Below, in pieces: positions 26,205 through 34,807 of a stretch of 64,000 nt of DNA; within the stretch, counting starts at the first letter, position 1, and every line of letters begins with the position of its first letter. The notes beneath the pieces were generated by a model. It made no database searches and was not told the DNA's origin. It saw only the letters and a program-made list of their open reading frames with translations. The stretch covers positions 1 to 64,000 of the forward strand of contig NZ_JAAMPJ010000012.1 of the NCBI RefSeq assembly GCF_011067745.1. The letters are read 5' to 3'. Made by a program: the position numbers and the translations under genes. The DNA comes from Lentzea alba. Lineage in GTDB: Bacteria > Actinomycetota > Actinomycetes > Mycobacteriales > Pseudonocardiaceae.

Positions 26205-27565
26205 CGGACCGTGAAGCCCTGCCCCTGGGCGAACGTGGTGATCCGCGACTGCCACTGGTCCAGCGCGGCCACGGCGTCGGTCTTCGCCGTCAGCGACTTG
26301 CCGACCGTCTCGGTCCAGTCCGTCACGACCTGGTCGAGGAACGGCGGCCACCCGAACGTCGGGTCGACCGTCGAACCGACGTCCGCGAACACCTTGTTGA
26401 CCTGCTGGCCGCCGAAGAACGCCGGCGTGTCACCGACGAAGCCGGGGTCGGCGACCAGCGCCTTGGTCGCGGGGAAGAAGAACTGCTTGGTGGCGAACAG
26501 CTTCGCGCTCTCCGGGTCGCTGTTGAGGAACTGCGCGAAGATCGCCGCCGCGATCGGGTTCCTGGTCGTCTTCACGACGGCCGTGGTCGAGCCGCCCCAG
26601 TTGCCGGAGGCGGGCTTGGCGGCGTTCCACTGCGGCAGGGGCGCCGCCCGCCACAGGCCCGCGGTGGACTTCGCCGCTCCGGCGAGGAAGACCGGTCCCC
26701 ACGCGGCGGTGATCCAGGTGGCGTACTTGCCGTTGTTCAGCGCGGCGTACCACCCGTCGGTGAAGTCGGCCTCGGTGCCGATCACGCCTTCCTGGGCCAG
26801 ACCACCCCAGAACTTCGCGAGCTTCTTGGAGGCCTCGTCGTTCACCTTGATGCTGATGTCGCTCGCACCCGAGACCGTGTACGGCTTGGCGCCGGTCTGC
26901 CACATCAGGCCGTGCCACGCCGCCGCCTGGTTGCCCGCGAGGTTGGTGAGGAAGACCTGCGGGTCGGCGGCGTGCAGCTTCCTCGCCGCGTCCGCGAACT
27001 CGTCCCACGTCGCCGGGGGCTTGAGGCCGTGCCGGTCGAAGATGTCCTGCCGGTACAGCAGTCCCAGCGGGCCGGTGTCCTGCGGGATGGCCCAGACCTC
27101 GCCGCCCTGGCCGCTGACCTGGCCCCACGTCCAGTCGATGAACTTGTCCCGCAACGCTTCCGCGCCGTACGGCCGCAGGTCGAGCAGGCTGTCGGTGATC
27201 GTGAACGTGGGGATGTACTGGAACTCGATCTGGGACACGTCGGGAGCCCCGGTGCCGGCCTGCAACGCGGTGCGCAGCTTGGTGTACGCCGGCGTGCCAC
27301 GACCCGCGTTGACCACGGTGACCTTGATCGCCGGGTACTTGCGCTGGAACAGCGCGACTTCCTGGTCGATGTCGGGCACCCACGTCCAGAACGTCAGTTC
27401 GGTGGGCGTGGCCATGGCCTTGTCGATGTCCGCCTGACTCACCGGAGCCACCGCGGCGGCGGGCGCCGTGCCGCTGGAGCCGCAGCCGCCCAGGGCGGTG
27501 CCGAGGGCCGCCACACCGGTGGCCGCGAGGAACGAACGACGGGTGAACTGGGGTGATCCGGGCAT
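26201..27565 (-). CDS. Lipoprotein sugar-binding protein of the ABC importer
   Basis: A 454-residue family 1 extracellular binding protein. The N-terminus has a twin-arginine motif (TRRSFLAATG) and a lipobox (LGGC), so it is likely exported by the Tat path and anchored to the membrane. The mature protein shows TELTFWTWVPDIDQE and NAGRGTPAYTKLRTALQAG typical of this family. First gene downstream of the LacI gene, 79 bases away, and probably read from the same operator-controlled promoter. Ligand probably a galacto-oligosaccharide, from the GH42 neighbour. Confidence 0.9.
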   Translation of the reverse strand: MPGSPQFTRRSFLAATGVAALGTALGGCGSSGTAPAAAVAPVSQADIDKAMATPTELTFWTWVPDIDQEVALFQRKYPAIKVTVVNAGRGTPAYTKLRTALQAGTGAPDVSQIEFQYIPTFTITDSLLDLRPYGAEALRDKFIDWTWGQVSGQGGEVWAIPQDTGPLGLLYRQDIFDRHGLKPPATWDEFADAARKLHAADPQVFLTNLAGNQAAAWHGLMWQTGAKPYTVSGASDISIKVNDEASKKLAKFWGGLAQEGVIGTEADFTDGWYAALNNGKYATWITAAWGPVFLAGAAKSTAGLWRAAPLPQWNAAKPASGNWGGSTTAVVKTTRNPIAAAIFAQFLNSDPESAKLFATKQFFFPATKALVADPGFVGDTPAFFGGQQVNKVFADVGSTVDPTFGWPPFLDQVVTDWTETVGKSLTAKTDAVAALDQWQSRITTFAQGQGFTVR

Positions 27566-27644
27566 GGTGAACTCCTGGAGGCGGGCAGGGGTGACCGGCA
27601 CGCGAGCAGGCGCGGCGTGCTGGGAGGGGGAGGTGCGCGAGCGG

Positions 27645-28676
27645 TTACGCGGGTGGTGGCGCCGTGGAGGCGCGGACGACCAGGTCGACCGGTTGGCCGA
27701 CCGCCGCCGGGACGACTTCCGCGGGTTTTTCGATGGCGTGCACGAGAAGCGCGAGCCCTTCCCTCGCCACGGCGTCGAACGGTTGGCGCACCGTGGTGAG
27801 GGGAGGGGTGACGTAGGCGGCGACCGGGACGTCGTCGAAACCGACCACGCTGACGTCCTCCGGCACGCGCAGGCCGGACTCGGTCAGCGCGCGGATCACG
27901 CCGATCGCCATGTCGTCGTTCGCCGCGAAGATCGCGGTGACACCGGGAGTCCTGGCCAGCTGACGACCCGCCGCGTGGCCGGAGTCCGGTGACCAGTCGC
28001 CTTCGAAGACCGGTGGTTCGGCGGCGTTGCGCGCCTGCAGAGCGGCCCGCCAGCCGTCCAGCCGGTCCTTGCTGGCGAACCAGCGTTGCGGACCTGCGAC
28101 GTGGTGCACGGTCGCATGACCGAGATCGAGCAGGTGCTCGGTGGCGATCCGAGCCATGTCGTACGCGTGGACGCTCGTGTTGATGACTCGCGGTCCGCTG
28201 AAGGACGGTGGTGCGCCGAGCACGAGCACCGGGACGTCGATCTTGACCGGCACCGGGCCGTCGTCGATCGGCTCGGAGATCACGATGCCGTCCACGCCCT
28301 GGTCGAGCAACGAACTGATGGCGCCGGCCACCCCGGTCGGGTCACCTTCCACCGTGCTCACGACGCGGAGCGCGTAGCCCGTGTCGCGGGCGGCCCGTTC
28401 GATGCCGATGAGCAACGAAGCCGGGCCGTACAGAGCGGTGCCGAGCGCGACCACACCGATGGACCGGGTACGTCCGGAAGCGAGTGCGCGCGCGGCGTTG
28501 TTGAGCCGATAGCCGAGCTGGTCGGCGGCCTCCAGCACACGGCGGCGCACGTCAGCGGAGACGTACGGCTCGTCGTTGAAGACCCTGGACACGGTCTTCT
28601 GCGAGACCCCGGCCAGCTTGGCGACGTCGACACTGCGCGGCAAAGCAGAGCTCCCACCCGGACTCATCTGTCGCAT
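27645..28676 (-). CDS. LacI-family repressor of the galactoside operon
   Basis: A 343-residue LacI/GalR regulator with the N-terminal helix-turn-helix VDVAKLAGVSQKTVSRVFND, the hinge helix AARALASGRT and a periplasmic-binding-like sugar domain with DDMAIGVIRAL and VSVVGFDDVP. ATG at 28676 with GGGAG upstream. It heads the operon and has a perfect 20-bp palindrome 41-60 bases before its start, so autorepression and control of the whole operon are likely. Confidence 0.92.
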   Translation of the reverse strand: MRQMSPGGSSALPRSVDVAKLAGVSQKTVSRVFNDEPYVSADVRRRVLEAADQLGYRLNNAARALASGRTRSIGVVALGTALYGPASLLIGIERAARDTGYALRVVSTVEGDPTGVAGAISSLLDQGVDGIVISEPIDDGPVPVKIDVPVLVLGAPPSFSGPRVINTSVHAYDMARIATEHLLDLGHATVHHVAGPQRWFASKDRLDGWRAALQARNAAEPPVFEGDWSPDSGHAAGRQLARTPGVTAIFAANDDMAIGVIRALTESGLRVPEDVSVVGFDDVPVAAYVTPPLTTVRQPFDAVAREGLALLVHAIEKPAEVVPAAVGQPVDLVVRASTAPPPA

Positions 28677-28716
28677 GGTAGCTCCCGCGGCGGCGTCGCC
28701 GATCTTGTCCTGACCT

Positions 28717-28736
28717 GTATGACTGCGCAGTCATAC
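28717..28736. promoter_or_regulatory. LacI operator, perfect 20-bp palindrome
   Basis: GTATGACTGCGCAGTCATAC is identical to its reverse complement. It lies just upstream of the LacI gene that heads the sugar operon, with the central CG typical of LacI-family sites. Confidence 0.8.
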
Positions 28737-28865
28737 TGCGTCGGCGGAAGCTCGGCGTCAAGGCCGAGTTCTCAGACGAACGTGTGCCAGCCCCGGTCCG
28801 GAGCCGGTAGGCGACCTGCGCGGCCGCGCCCGCGGGCAGGCGCCACGACAGCCTCGCTCGGTGAG

Positions 28866-29258
28866 GTGTTCGACGCGAGCACTTTCGAGCACTACGTGCC
28901 CGCCGCGCTGCGAACCGGTGAGTTCCGGCTCCCGGAGGACGGGCCCGTGTCGTGGACCGCGCATGCCGACCTCGTCGTGGCGGACGTCGCCGCCCTGATG
29001 CGTCCTGGTGTGCTGGACGGGGTGACACCGCCGTTGACCGCCGCCGAGATGCTCGACTTCTCCGACGTGGCAGGCGTTCTGAGTGAGCTCACCGGGCGCA
29101 CGATCACGCGGGTCGTCGTGGACGACGAGGAGTTCCGCGCGGCGCGAGCCGGTCAGTTCGCGGTGACCGACCCGGCCCTGGAAGACCTGCTCGGCCGGCC
29201 GGCCATCCCGGCTCGCGCCATGCTCTCGTCGTTCGTGACGCAGCGCCAAGAACACTGA
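28866..29258 (+). pseudogene. 5'-truncated NmrA-like NAD(P)-binding protein
   Basis: The reading frame encodes about 130 residues resembling only the C-terminal half of NmrA/azoreductase-type short-chain dehydrogenases (FEHYVPAALRTGEFRLPEDG, DVAGVLSELTGRTITRVVVD). The N-terminal Rossmann GxxGxxG part, normally about 130 residues, is absent, and the preceding sequence is arginine-rich nonsense that runs into the LacI promoter region. A GTG at 28866 has no convincing ribosome site. Most likely a remnant. Confidence 0.6.
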
Positions 29259-29332
29259 GTCCACAGTGGAGTCAGCGGATAATTTTGTTGTGCCCCAACG
29301 GAAATCTTACAAGTTTCAGCTATGGTTGAGGT

Positions 29333-29815
29333 ATGTCGACCATTACCACTGAGCCGAGGCTGAACCTGAAGTCGGTCACCCCGGACGTGTCCACCGCGAT
29401 GCGGTCGCTGCACCTCGCGGCCGCGGACGCCGCGGCACGGGCCGGACTGCCCGCCCCGCTGCTGGAGCTGCTGCGCCTGCGTGCCTCGCAGATCAACGGG
29501 TGCGAGTTCTGCCTCGACCTGCACGCCCGGGACGCCAGGGCCGGCGGCGAGTCGGCGGAGCGTCTCGACGCGTTGAGCACCTGGCAGGGCTCCGCCCTGT
29601 TCGACGCACGGGAGAAGGCCGCTCTCGCGCTGACCGAGGCGATCACCCTCGTGCACGACGGACAGGTGCCGGACGCGGTGTACCGGGCCGCCGTCACCGA
29701 GTTCGGTGAGGCCGGGACCGCCGCGCTCATCTGGGTCAGCACCGTCATCAACGCCTACAACCGCATCGCGATCAGCACCCGCATGGTTCCGCCGTCACCG
29801 GCCCCGGCCGGGTGA
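29333..29815 (+). CDS. AhpD-like carboxymuconolactone decarboxylase-family protein
   Basis: A 160-residue protein with the redox motif INGCEFCLDLH (Cys57, Cys60, His64) of AhpD-type alkylhydroperoxidases. These use the cysteine pair to reduce peroxides or act on small substrates. An A/T-rich leader upstream (29280-29320) likely holds the promoter. Its 3' end overlaps the stop of the convergent aminotransferase-family gene by 21 bases, so it borders the biosynthetic locus but is read from its own promoter. Confidence 0.88.
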   Translation: MSTITTEPRLNLKSVTPDVSTAMRSLHLAAADAAARAGLPAPLLELLRLRASQINGCEFCLDLHARDARAGGESAERLDALSTWQGSALFDAREKAALALTEAITLVHDGQVPDAVYRAAVTEFGEAGTAALIWVSTVINAYNRIAISTRMVPPSPAPAG

Positions 29816-30553
29816 CGCGACAGAGGGCGGGTCGAGCGGCAGGCGCAGCCGTTCGACCCGCTCCCGCCACTGCGTGAAGTGCCTGCCGCCGCCCGGAGTC
29901 ACGCCGGAGCCGATCAACCCGGTCACCAGGCGGACGCCGTGCAGGGCGTTGAGCAGCCACACCTCCCGGCCGTCCAGCTCGTCGATGCGCCGGGCCCGCC
30001 GGGCGGTCCGGATTCCCCGCGCGGCGGCCAGGTCGAGCACGAGCCCGGCGGTCGTTCCCGGCAGCGCCGGGATCTCCTCGGGCGGCGCGCACAGCACGTC
30101 GTCCTCCCACCACAGCACCGACGAGCTGGCCGCTTCGACCACGACGCCGTCGGCGGTCCGCAGGAGTGCTTCCTGGGCGCCGTGGCTCGCCGCTTCGGCC
30201 CGCATTTCGCCCAGCGCCAGCAGATCGGGACCCTTGCAGGCGGGCTGCCGCCGGTGATCGGGCCCGTCGGGCACCCACACCCGCACGTGTTCGCCGCGCG
30301 CGGGTGCCGGGCGGATCCGCAGTCGCAACGACGGCCGGTGGCCCACGAGCTCGACCCGCGGGAACCAGGCGCCCGTGCGCGGCAGGGCGGCGATCGTCCG
30401 GCGCCAGAAGCGGTTCAGCTCTCCCGGCGTGACGACGCCGAGTTCCAGGCAGGACCGGCTGAACCTGGTGACGTGCCGGTCCAGCGAGCGCACCGAGCCG
30501 TCCAGCACCAGCCAGGAATCGGCCACCAGCAGGGGAGTGTCCGCGGTCGTCAT
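29795..30553 (-). CDS. pabC: Class IV PLP enzyme, probable 4-amino-4-deoxychorismate lyase
   Basis: A 252-residue fold-type IV PLP protein. The PLP lysine is in ACKGPDLLAL (Lys107) and the following GVVVEAASSSVLWW region carries the cofactor-binding glutamate and serines. The family contains ADC lyase (PabC), which turns 4-amino-4-deoxychorismate into p-aminobenzoate and pyruvate, and branched-chain or D-amino-acid aminotransferases. The presence of a fused ADC synthase in the same operon favours the lyase. Its start overlaps the hydroxylase stop (TGATG), and it is the last gene of the left-going unit. Confidence 0.8.
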   Translation of the reverse strand: MTTADTPLLVADSWLVLDGSVRSLDRHVTRFSRSCLELGVVTPGELNRFWRRTIAALPRTGAWFPRVELVGHRPSLRLRIRPAPARGEHVRVWVPDGPDHRRQPACKGPDLLALGEMRAEAASHGAQEALLRTADGVVVEAASSSVLWWEDDVLCAPPEEIPALPGTTAGLVLDLAAARGIRTARRARRIDELDGREVWLLNALHGVRLVTGLIGSGVTPGGGRHFTQWRERVERLRLPLDPPSVASPGRGR

Positions 30554-31749
30554 CAGTGCCCCATCGCCGCTCGTGGCCCGTACGGGGCATGTTCCAGCCA
30601 CTCTCCGAACCGAGGCACCACGGGCGCCAGGGACGCCGCGGCCCGGCGCCGCAACCGGGCCGCCGTGCTGGGTGGCCGCAGGTGCCGCAGAGCCGCGCCC
30701 GCGGCGGCGCTGTTGACCTCGGCCGCCGCTCGCCTCGCGGTGGCGAACCCGGTGACGGCGTCGGAGTTCGCCGCGGGGGACCGACGGCCGGCCGCGATGG
30801 CGTCCGCTGCCGCGTGTGCGTCGACGAAGCCGCTGTTCATGCCGCGGGCGCCGAACGGGGGGAACAGGTGGGCTGCCTCGCCCACGAGCAGCACCCGGCG
30901 GTGCGGGTCGGTGAAGTCATCGGCGATCAACTGCAGGAACCGGTAGACCGAGATCGCGGTGACGCGCTCGACCGGAGTCGGTCCGATCAACGCGGGCAGC
31001 CACCGCAGCACTTCCTGGGGCGAGGCGATGACTTCCGGTGAATCCCCGGCACGGCTCTGCACGTCGACCTGGAAACCCTTCGCATAGGGCACCACGAGCA
31101 CGCCACGGCCCTCCGCGGCGGGATGCTCGTAGTGCATCACCCGTTCCAGACTCGGCGGGGTGCCCGGCTCGTCGGCGACGTCGACGACCACGTGGAAACC
31201 CTCCGCGGCCGAGCCGTCCAGCGTGGTCCCCGTGCACTTGCGCACGGTCGACCTGGCGCCGTCGGCTCCCACCACATGACTGCCCGACCAAGTCTGGCCA
31301 TCGTCGGTCGCGACGGTGACGCCATCGGAGTGCGCGACGACCTCGCTGACCGGGTGGCTCCACCGCACGTCCACGCCCGCCTTGGCACAGGCGTCGAGCA
31401 GGACGCGTTCGGTCTCGCTCTGCCGGAGGCTGGTGAACGGGGGCAGGCCGCGGGAGCGGTCGTGCGGCGGGAACTCCCGCGCATAGACCTCCCGCCCGCG
31501 GTACAGGGTGCGGCGGACGTTCCACAGCACGCCCCGGGACGCGAGCTCCGCGCCCAGCCCTTCACTCGTGGATTCCAGCAGTGCCAACGACTTTCCGTGC
31601 ACGTAAAGCGCGCGGCTGCCGGTGCGGTGCCGGGACGCGGGGTCTGCCTCCAGAAGGACGACGGGCAACCGGTGGGCGCGCAGGGCCAGGGCGGCGAAGA
31701 GCCCGACCGGACCCGCGCCCACGACGATCACCGGTGCCTCGTCAGCCAC
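30553..31749 (-). CDS. Class A FAD-dependent aromatic hydroxylase
   Basis: A 398-residue flavoprotein monooxygenase with the dinucleotide motif VGAGPVG (residues 10-16), the [10 protein letters not shown] motif near 160 and the GEAAHLFPPFGARGMNSG FAD-ribityl motif near 290. It resembles p-hydroxybenzoate hydroxylase-type enzymes. In the cremeomycin pathway an enzyme of this class hydroxylates an aminobenzoate; here the likely substrate is p-aminobenzoate or a derivative, giving ring hydroxylation or oxidative decarboxylation. GTG start, overlapping the preceding ligase stop by eight bases. Confidence 0.82.
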   Translation of the reverse strand: MADEAPVIVVGAGPVGLFAALALRAHRLPVVLLEADPASRHRTGSRALYVHGKSLALLESTSEGLGAELASRGVLWNVRRTLYRGREVYAREFPPHDRSRGLPPFTSLRQSETERVLLDACAKAGVDVRWSHPVSEVVAHSDGVTVATDDGQTWSGSHVVGADGARSTVRKCTGTTLDGSAAEGFHVVVDVADEPGTPPSLERVMHYEHPAAEGRGVLVVPYAKGFQVDVQSRAGDSPEVIASPQEVLRWLPALIGPTPVERVTAISVYRFLQLIADDFTDPHRRVLLVGEAAHLFPPFGARGMNSGFVDAHAAADAIAAGRRSPAANSDAVTGFATARRAAAEVNSAAAGAALRHLRPPSTAARLRRRAAASLAPVVPRFGEWLEHAPYGPRAAMGH

Positions 31750-33319
31750 GGGCCACCACGCTGTCCCCGGAGGCGATCAACTGGGCGAGCGCCACGCGCT
31801 TGATCTTCCACGTCGACGTCCTGGGCAGGTCGTCGAAAGCCCACTGCCGGGGCGTGCCCAGGGCGGGGAGGTCGGCCGTCGCCCGTTGCCAGCGGTCCGG
31901 TGCCAGCGGCGCGCCGCTGCGGGTGCACACCACCGGCACCGCGACGCCGTCCGCGCCGGGGATCACGACCACCTCGCGCAGTTCGTCGAGCCGGGACATC
32001 AGCACGTCCTCGATCCGCAGGTTGCTGTCCACCTCGTCGATCTGGTCGATCTCGCGGTCGATCAGGTTCAGGCCGCCCCACCAGCTACGGGTGCCCATGT
32101 CGCCCATGCGCCACCAGCCTCCGTTGAGCTGGGCGGCGAACCTGTCCTGGGCGCCCTGGTAGGTGACGATCCGGCCGCGGGTCTGCGCCTCGATGTGGCC
32201 GACCGTCCCGCGCGGCACCGGGGCGCCGGAGTCGTTGGTGATCCGCACCTTGGTGAAACCGGGGATGCCGATGCCGACCAGTCGTCCGTTGCCGCGCGCC
32301 GCACCTCGTTCGGTGAACATGCGCACGGACACCGGGCCGGTCTCGCTCTGGCCGTAGAGCTGCATGAGGTACTTGCCGCGCCGTTGCGACGCGCCGAGCA
32401 GCCGTTGCACGGTGCGCGGGTGGATGGCGTCGAAGGTGCTGCTGAAGCAGCGGACGTTGCGCAGCGGTGCGCCGGGGGCGTCCGCCAGGTCCTCCCACAG
32501 CACAAACGTGTTGGGGTGCGTCTCCACGACGCCCGGCTGCCACCGGGCCAGCAGCGGGCCGACCGAGGCGGGGTCGTGGTCCACCAGCAGGAGCAGGCGA
32601 CTGCCGCCGGACAGGAACGTGCCGAGCGCGTGGTAGAAGCGCGAGTGGACGAAGGACATGCAGAAGGCGGCCGTCTCCCCGCGCACGGGCAACGCCATGA
32701 TCTTCTGCGGCACCAACCTGTTCCACAGCGCACGGGCGCAGTGCACGGCGAGCTTCGGCACATCGGTCGTGCCCGAGCTGTGCGTGATCATCGCGGGCTC
32801 GTCCGGATGCAGCCGGACCGGCGTGGCGCGGCCGGTGACCTCCAGGTTGCCGAGCGTGGCCGCACCGGGGAACGCTCCGGTGACGACGACCCGCTTGCTG
32901 GTGAGCCTGGAGATGTCGGTGTGCGTCATCAGCCGGGACAGCGTCGCGTCGTCGGTGACGAGCATCGGCCGGTCGAGCCGGCCGAGCAGGATCCCGACCA
33001 CGCCGGCGTCCAGGCCGGACGACAACAGCACCGGGATCGCGCCGAGGCGGGACACCGCACAGCCGAGCAACGCGATGTCCACGTTGTCGCGCTTGTGGAT
33101 GACGACGTGGCTCGCGGGCCTCACCCCGGCGGCGTGCAGCTGGTCCGCCAGCCGGTCGACGAGGTCGGCGAGCGAGCGGTAGGTGTGCTGCAGCCCGGTG
33201 TCGGGAGCCACGTCCAGCGGCCGGTCCAGGACGACCGGGACGGCGCCGTGCCGGGACGCCGCCGCGCGGAACATCTGTCCGATGTAGAAACCGCTGCCGG
33301 AGAAAAGGGTTTGCTGCAA
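31742..33319 (-). CDS. Adenylate-forming enzyme, candidate CreM-like diazotase
   Basis: A 525-residue ANL-superfamily protein. The phosphate loop is atypical, THSSGTTDVPK (179-189) with Asp where Gly is usual, and a C-terminal lysine occurs in TSTWKIKRVALAQ. Such divergent ligases are found beside nitrite-forming CreD/CreE pairs; CreM and AvaA6 use ATP to activate nitrite and diazotise an aromatic amine. That role is proposed here from context and divergence from the neighbouring ordinary CoA ligase, not from a diagnostic residue. It starts at TTG with AGGAG six bases upstream. An acyl-CoA ligase function remains possible. Confidence 0.65.
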   Translation of the reverse strand: MQQTLFSGSGFYIGQMFRAAASRHGAVPVVLDRPLDVAPDTGLQHTYRSLADLVDRLADQLHAAGVRPASHVVIHKRDNVDIALLGCAVSRLGAIPVLLSSGLDAGVVGILLGRLDRPMLVTDDATLSRLMTHTDISRLTSKRVVVTGAFPGAATLGNLEVTGRATPVRLHPDEPAMITHSSGTTDVPKLAVHCARALWNRLVPQKIMALPVRGETAAFCMSFVHSRFYHALGTFLSGGSRLLLLVDHDPASVGPLLARWQPGVVETHPNTFVLWEDLADAPGAPLRNVRCFSSTFDAIHPRTVQRLLGASQRRGKYLMQLYGQSETGPVSVRMFTERGAARGNGRLVGIGIPGFTKVRITNDSGAPVPRGTVGHIEAQTRGRIVTYQGAQDRFAAQLNGGWWRMGDMGTRSWWGGLNLIDREIDQIDEVDSNLRIEDVLMSRLDELREVVVIPGADGVAVPVVCTRSGAPLAPDRWQRATADLPALGTPRQWAFDDLPRTSTWKIKRVALAQLIASGDSVVARG

Positions 33320-33337
33320 GGGAAACTCCTCAGTCGG

Positions 33338-34807
33338 TTACCAGGATCCGGTGCGCACGACGTGGCGGCGCAACTTGCCGGTGGCGGTCCTCGGCAGCTG
33401 TGGCACGAGCCGCACGGTGCGGGGGACCTTGAACGCGGGCAGCCGGGACCTGGTCCAGGTGATCAGCTCGTCCTCGAGCCCAGGGGTGTGGCGGGCCGGC
33501 ACCACGAACGCCCGCAGCCGCGAGGCCTCGTGGTGGTCGAGCACGGCGGCGACGGCGGCCTCGCGCACCAGCGGATGTGCCGCCAGCACTTTCTCGATCT
33601 CCAACGGCGACAAGGAGATCCCGCCGACCATCTCCATGTCGTCGGTGCGACCGAGGTGGCTCAGCGTGCCGTTGGAGTTGAGGCGCACCCGGTCGTGCGT
33701 CGTCAGCCAGCCGTCGACCAGCGTGCTGCTGGTGAGCTCCGGCTGGTTGAGGTAGTGGGAGAACAGCGTCGGGCCGCGCACCCACAGCTCGCCGTCGCCG
33801 CGGGTCGGAAAGCCCTGCGCGTCCCGCACCTGCACCTCCCAGCCGGGGACGGGACGGCCCAGCGTGCCGGGGACGTTGTCGCCGATCCCGTTGGCGCAGA
33901 ACGCGTGCCCGGCCTCGGTGGAGCCGATCTGCTCGAACACCTCGATCCCCAGCCCGTCGCGCAGCCGGGCGTCGAGCGCCTCCGGCATGGGCTCGCCCGC
34001 CGACACCGCGGCTCTGAGCGAAGACAGCGCACTGTGTGTTCTGGTGGACGCCAGCGCCGCGTACGAGGAAGGCACGGAGTACAGGAGGTTCACCCGGTGC
34101 CGGGCGATCAGCTCGACGAACTCGTCCGCGCCGGGCCGGTGCGGGGTGAGCACCGCGGACGAACCCGAGTGCAGCGGGAACACCAGTGCGTTGCCGAAGC
34201 CGTACGCCCAGAACATCTTCGACACCGACAGCGCGACGTCACCGATGCCGATGCGCAGGACGTCACGTCCCACCGTCGTGCCGTACAGGGCGAGGTCCTT
34301 GTGCGCGTGCACGACACCTTTCGGCTTGCCGGTGGTGCCGGAGGTGTACTGCACGTAGAGCGGGCTCGTCGCGGTGACGTCCGCGACCGGCCCGGCGGCG
34401 GTCGTCCAGGCCAGGTCGAGCAGGTGGTCGACGTCGATCCACCCGCGGCCGGAGAAGCGGTCCTCCAGGGCCGCGTCCGTCACGCAGGCGCGGGCGCCGC
34501 AGTCCGCGAGCAGCAGCCGGTGGTCGGCCTCGGTGAGCTCGGGGTTCACCAGCACGGCGACCGCGCCCAGCCGGGTGATCGCCAGGAAGGCGACGACCCA
34601 CGCGACCCCGTCCGGCGCGGCCAGCAGCACGTGGTCGCCCTTGCGGACACTGCGGTCGTACAGCACGCCCGCGGCTCTGGCCGCGAGGTCGTGGATCTGG
34701 CCGTGCGACCACGTCTCGTCGCCCACCAGGTAGGCGGGCCGGGACGACCAGCTCGACCGATCGGCGTGCGCCGCCAGTGCGAAGGCGGCGTTGTCGACTC
34801 TGCTCAT
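33338..34807 (-). CDS. Benzoate-CoA ligase-type adenylating enzyme
   Basis: A 489-residue ANL enzyme with the canonical loop YTSGTTGKPKG (154-164), the FEQIGSTEAGHAF A5 region, and the A10 lysine in LPRTATGKLRRH. The overall pattern matches benzoate and 4-hydroxybenzoate CoA ligases. In this operon it probably activates an aminobenzoate or its hydroxylated or diazotised product. No acceptor carrier protein, polyketide synthase or acyltransferase is present in the window. ATG overlaps the PabAB stop by one base (TGATG). Confidence 0.85.
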   Translation of the reverse strand: MSRVDNAAFALAAHADRSSWSSRPAYLVGDETWSHGQIHDLAARAAGVLYDRSVRKGDHVLLAAPDGVAWVVAFLAITRLGAVAVLVNPELTEADHRLLLADCGARACVTDAALEDRFSGRGWIDVDHLLDLAWTTAAGPVADVTATSPLYVQYTSGTTGKPKGVVHAHKDLALYGTTVGRDVLRIGIGDVALSVSKMFWAYGFGNALVFPLHSGSSAVLTPHRPGADEFVELIARHRVNLLYSVPSSYAALASTRTHSALSSLRAAVSAGEPMPEALDARLRDGLGIEVFEQIGSTEAGHAFCANGIGDNVPGTLGRPVPGWEVQVRDAQGFPTRGDGELWVRGPTLFSHYLNQPELTSSTLVDGWLTTHDRVRLNSNGTLSHLGRTDDMEMVGGISLSPLEIEKVLAAHPLVREAAVAAVLDHHEASRLRAFVVPARHTPGLEDELITWTRSRLPAFKVPRTVRLVPQLPRTATGKLRRHVVRTGSW

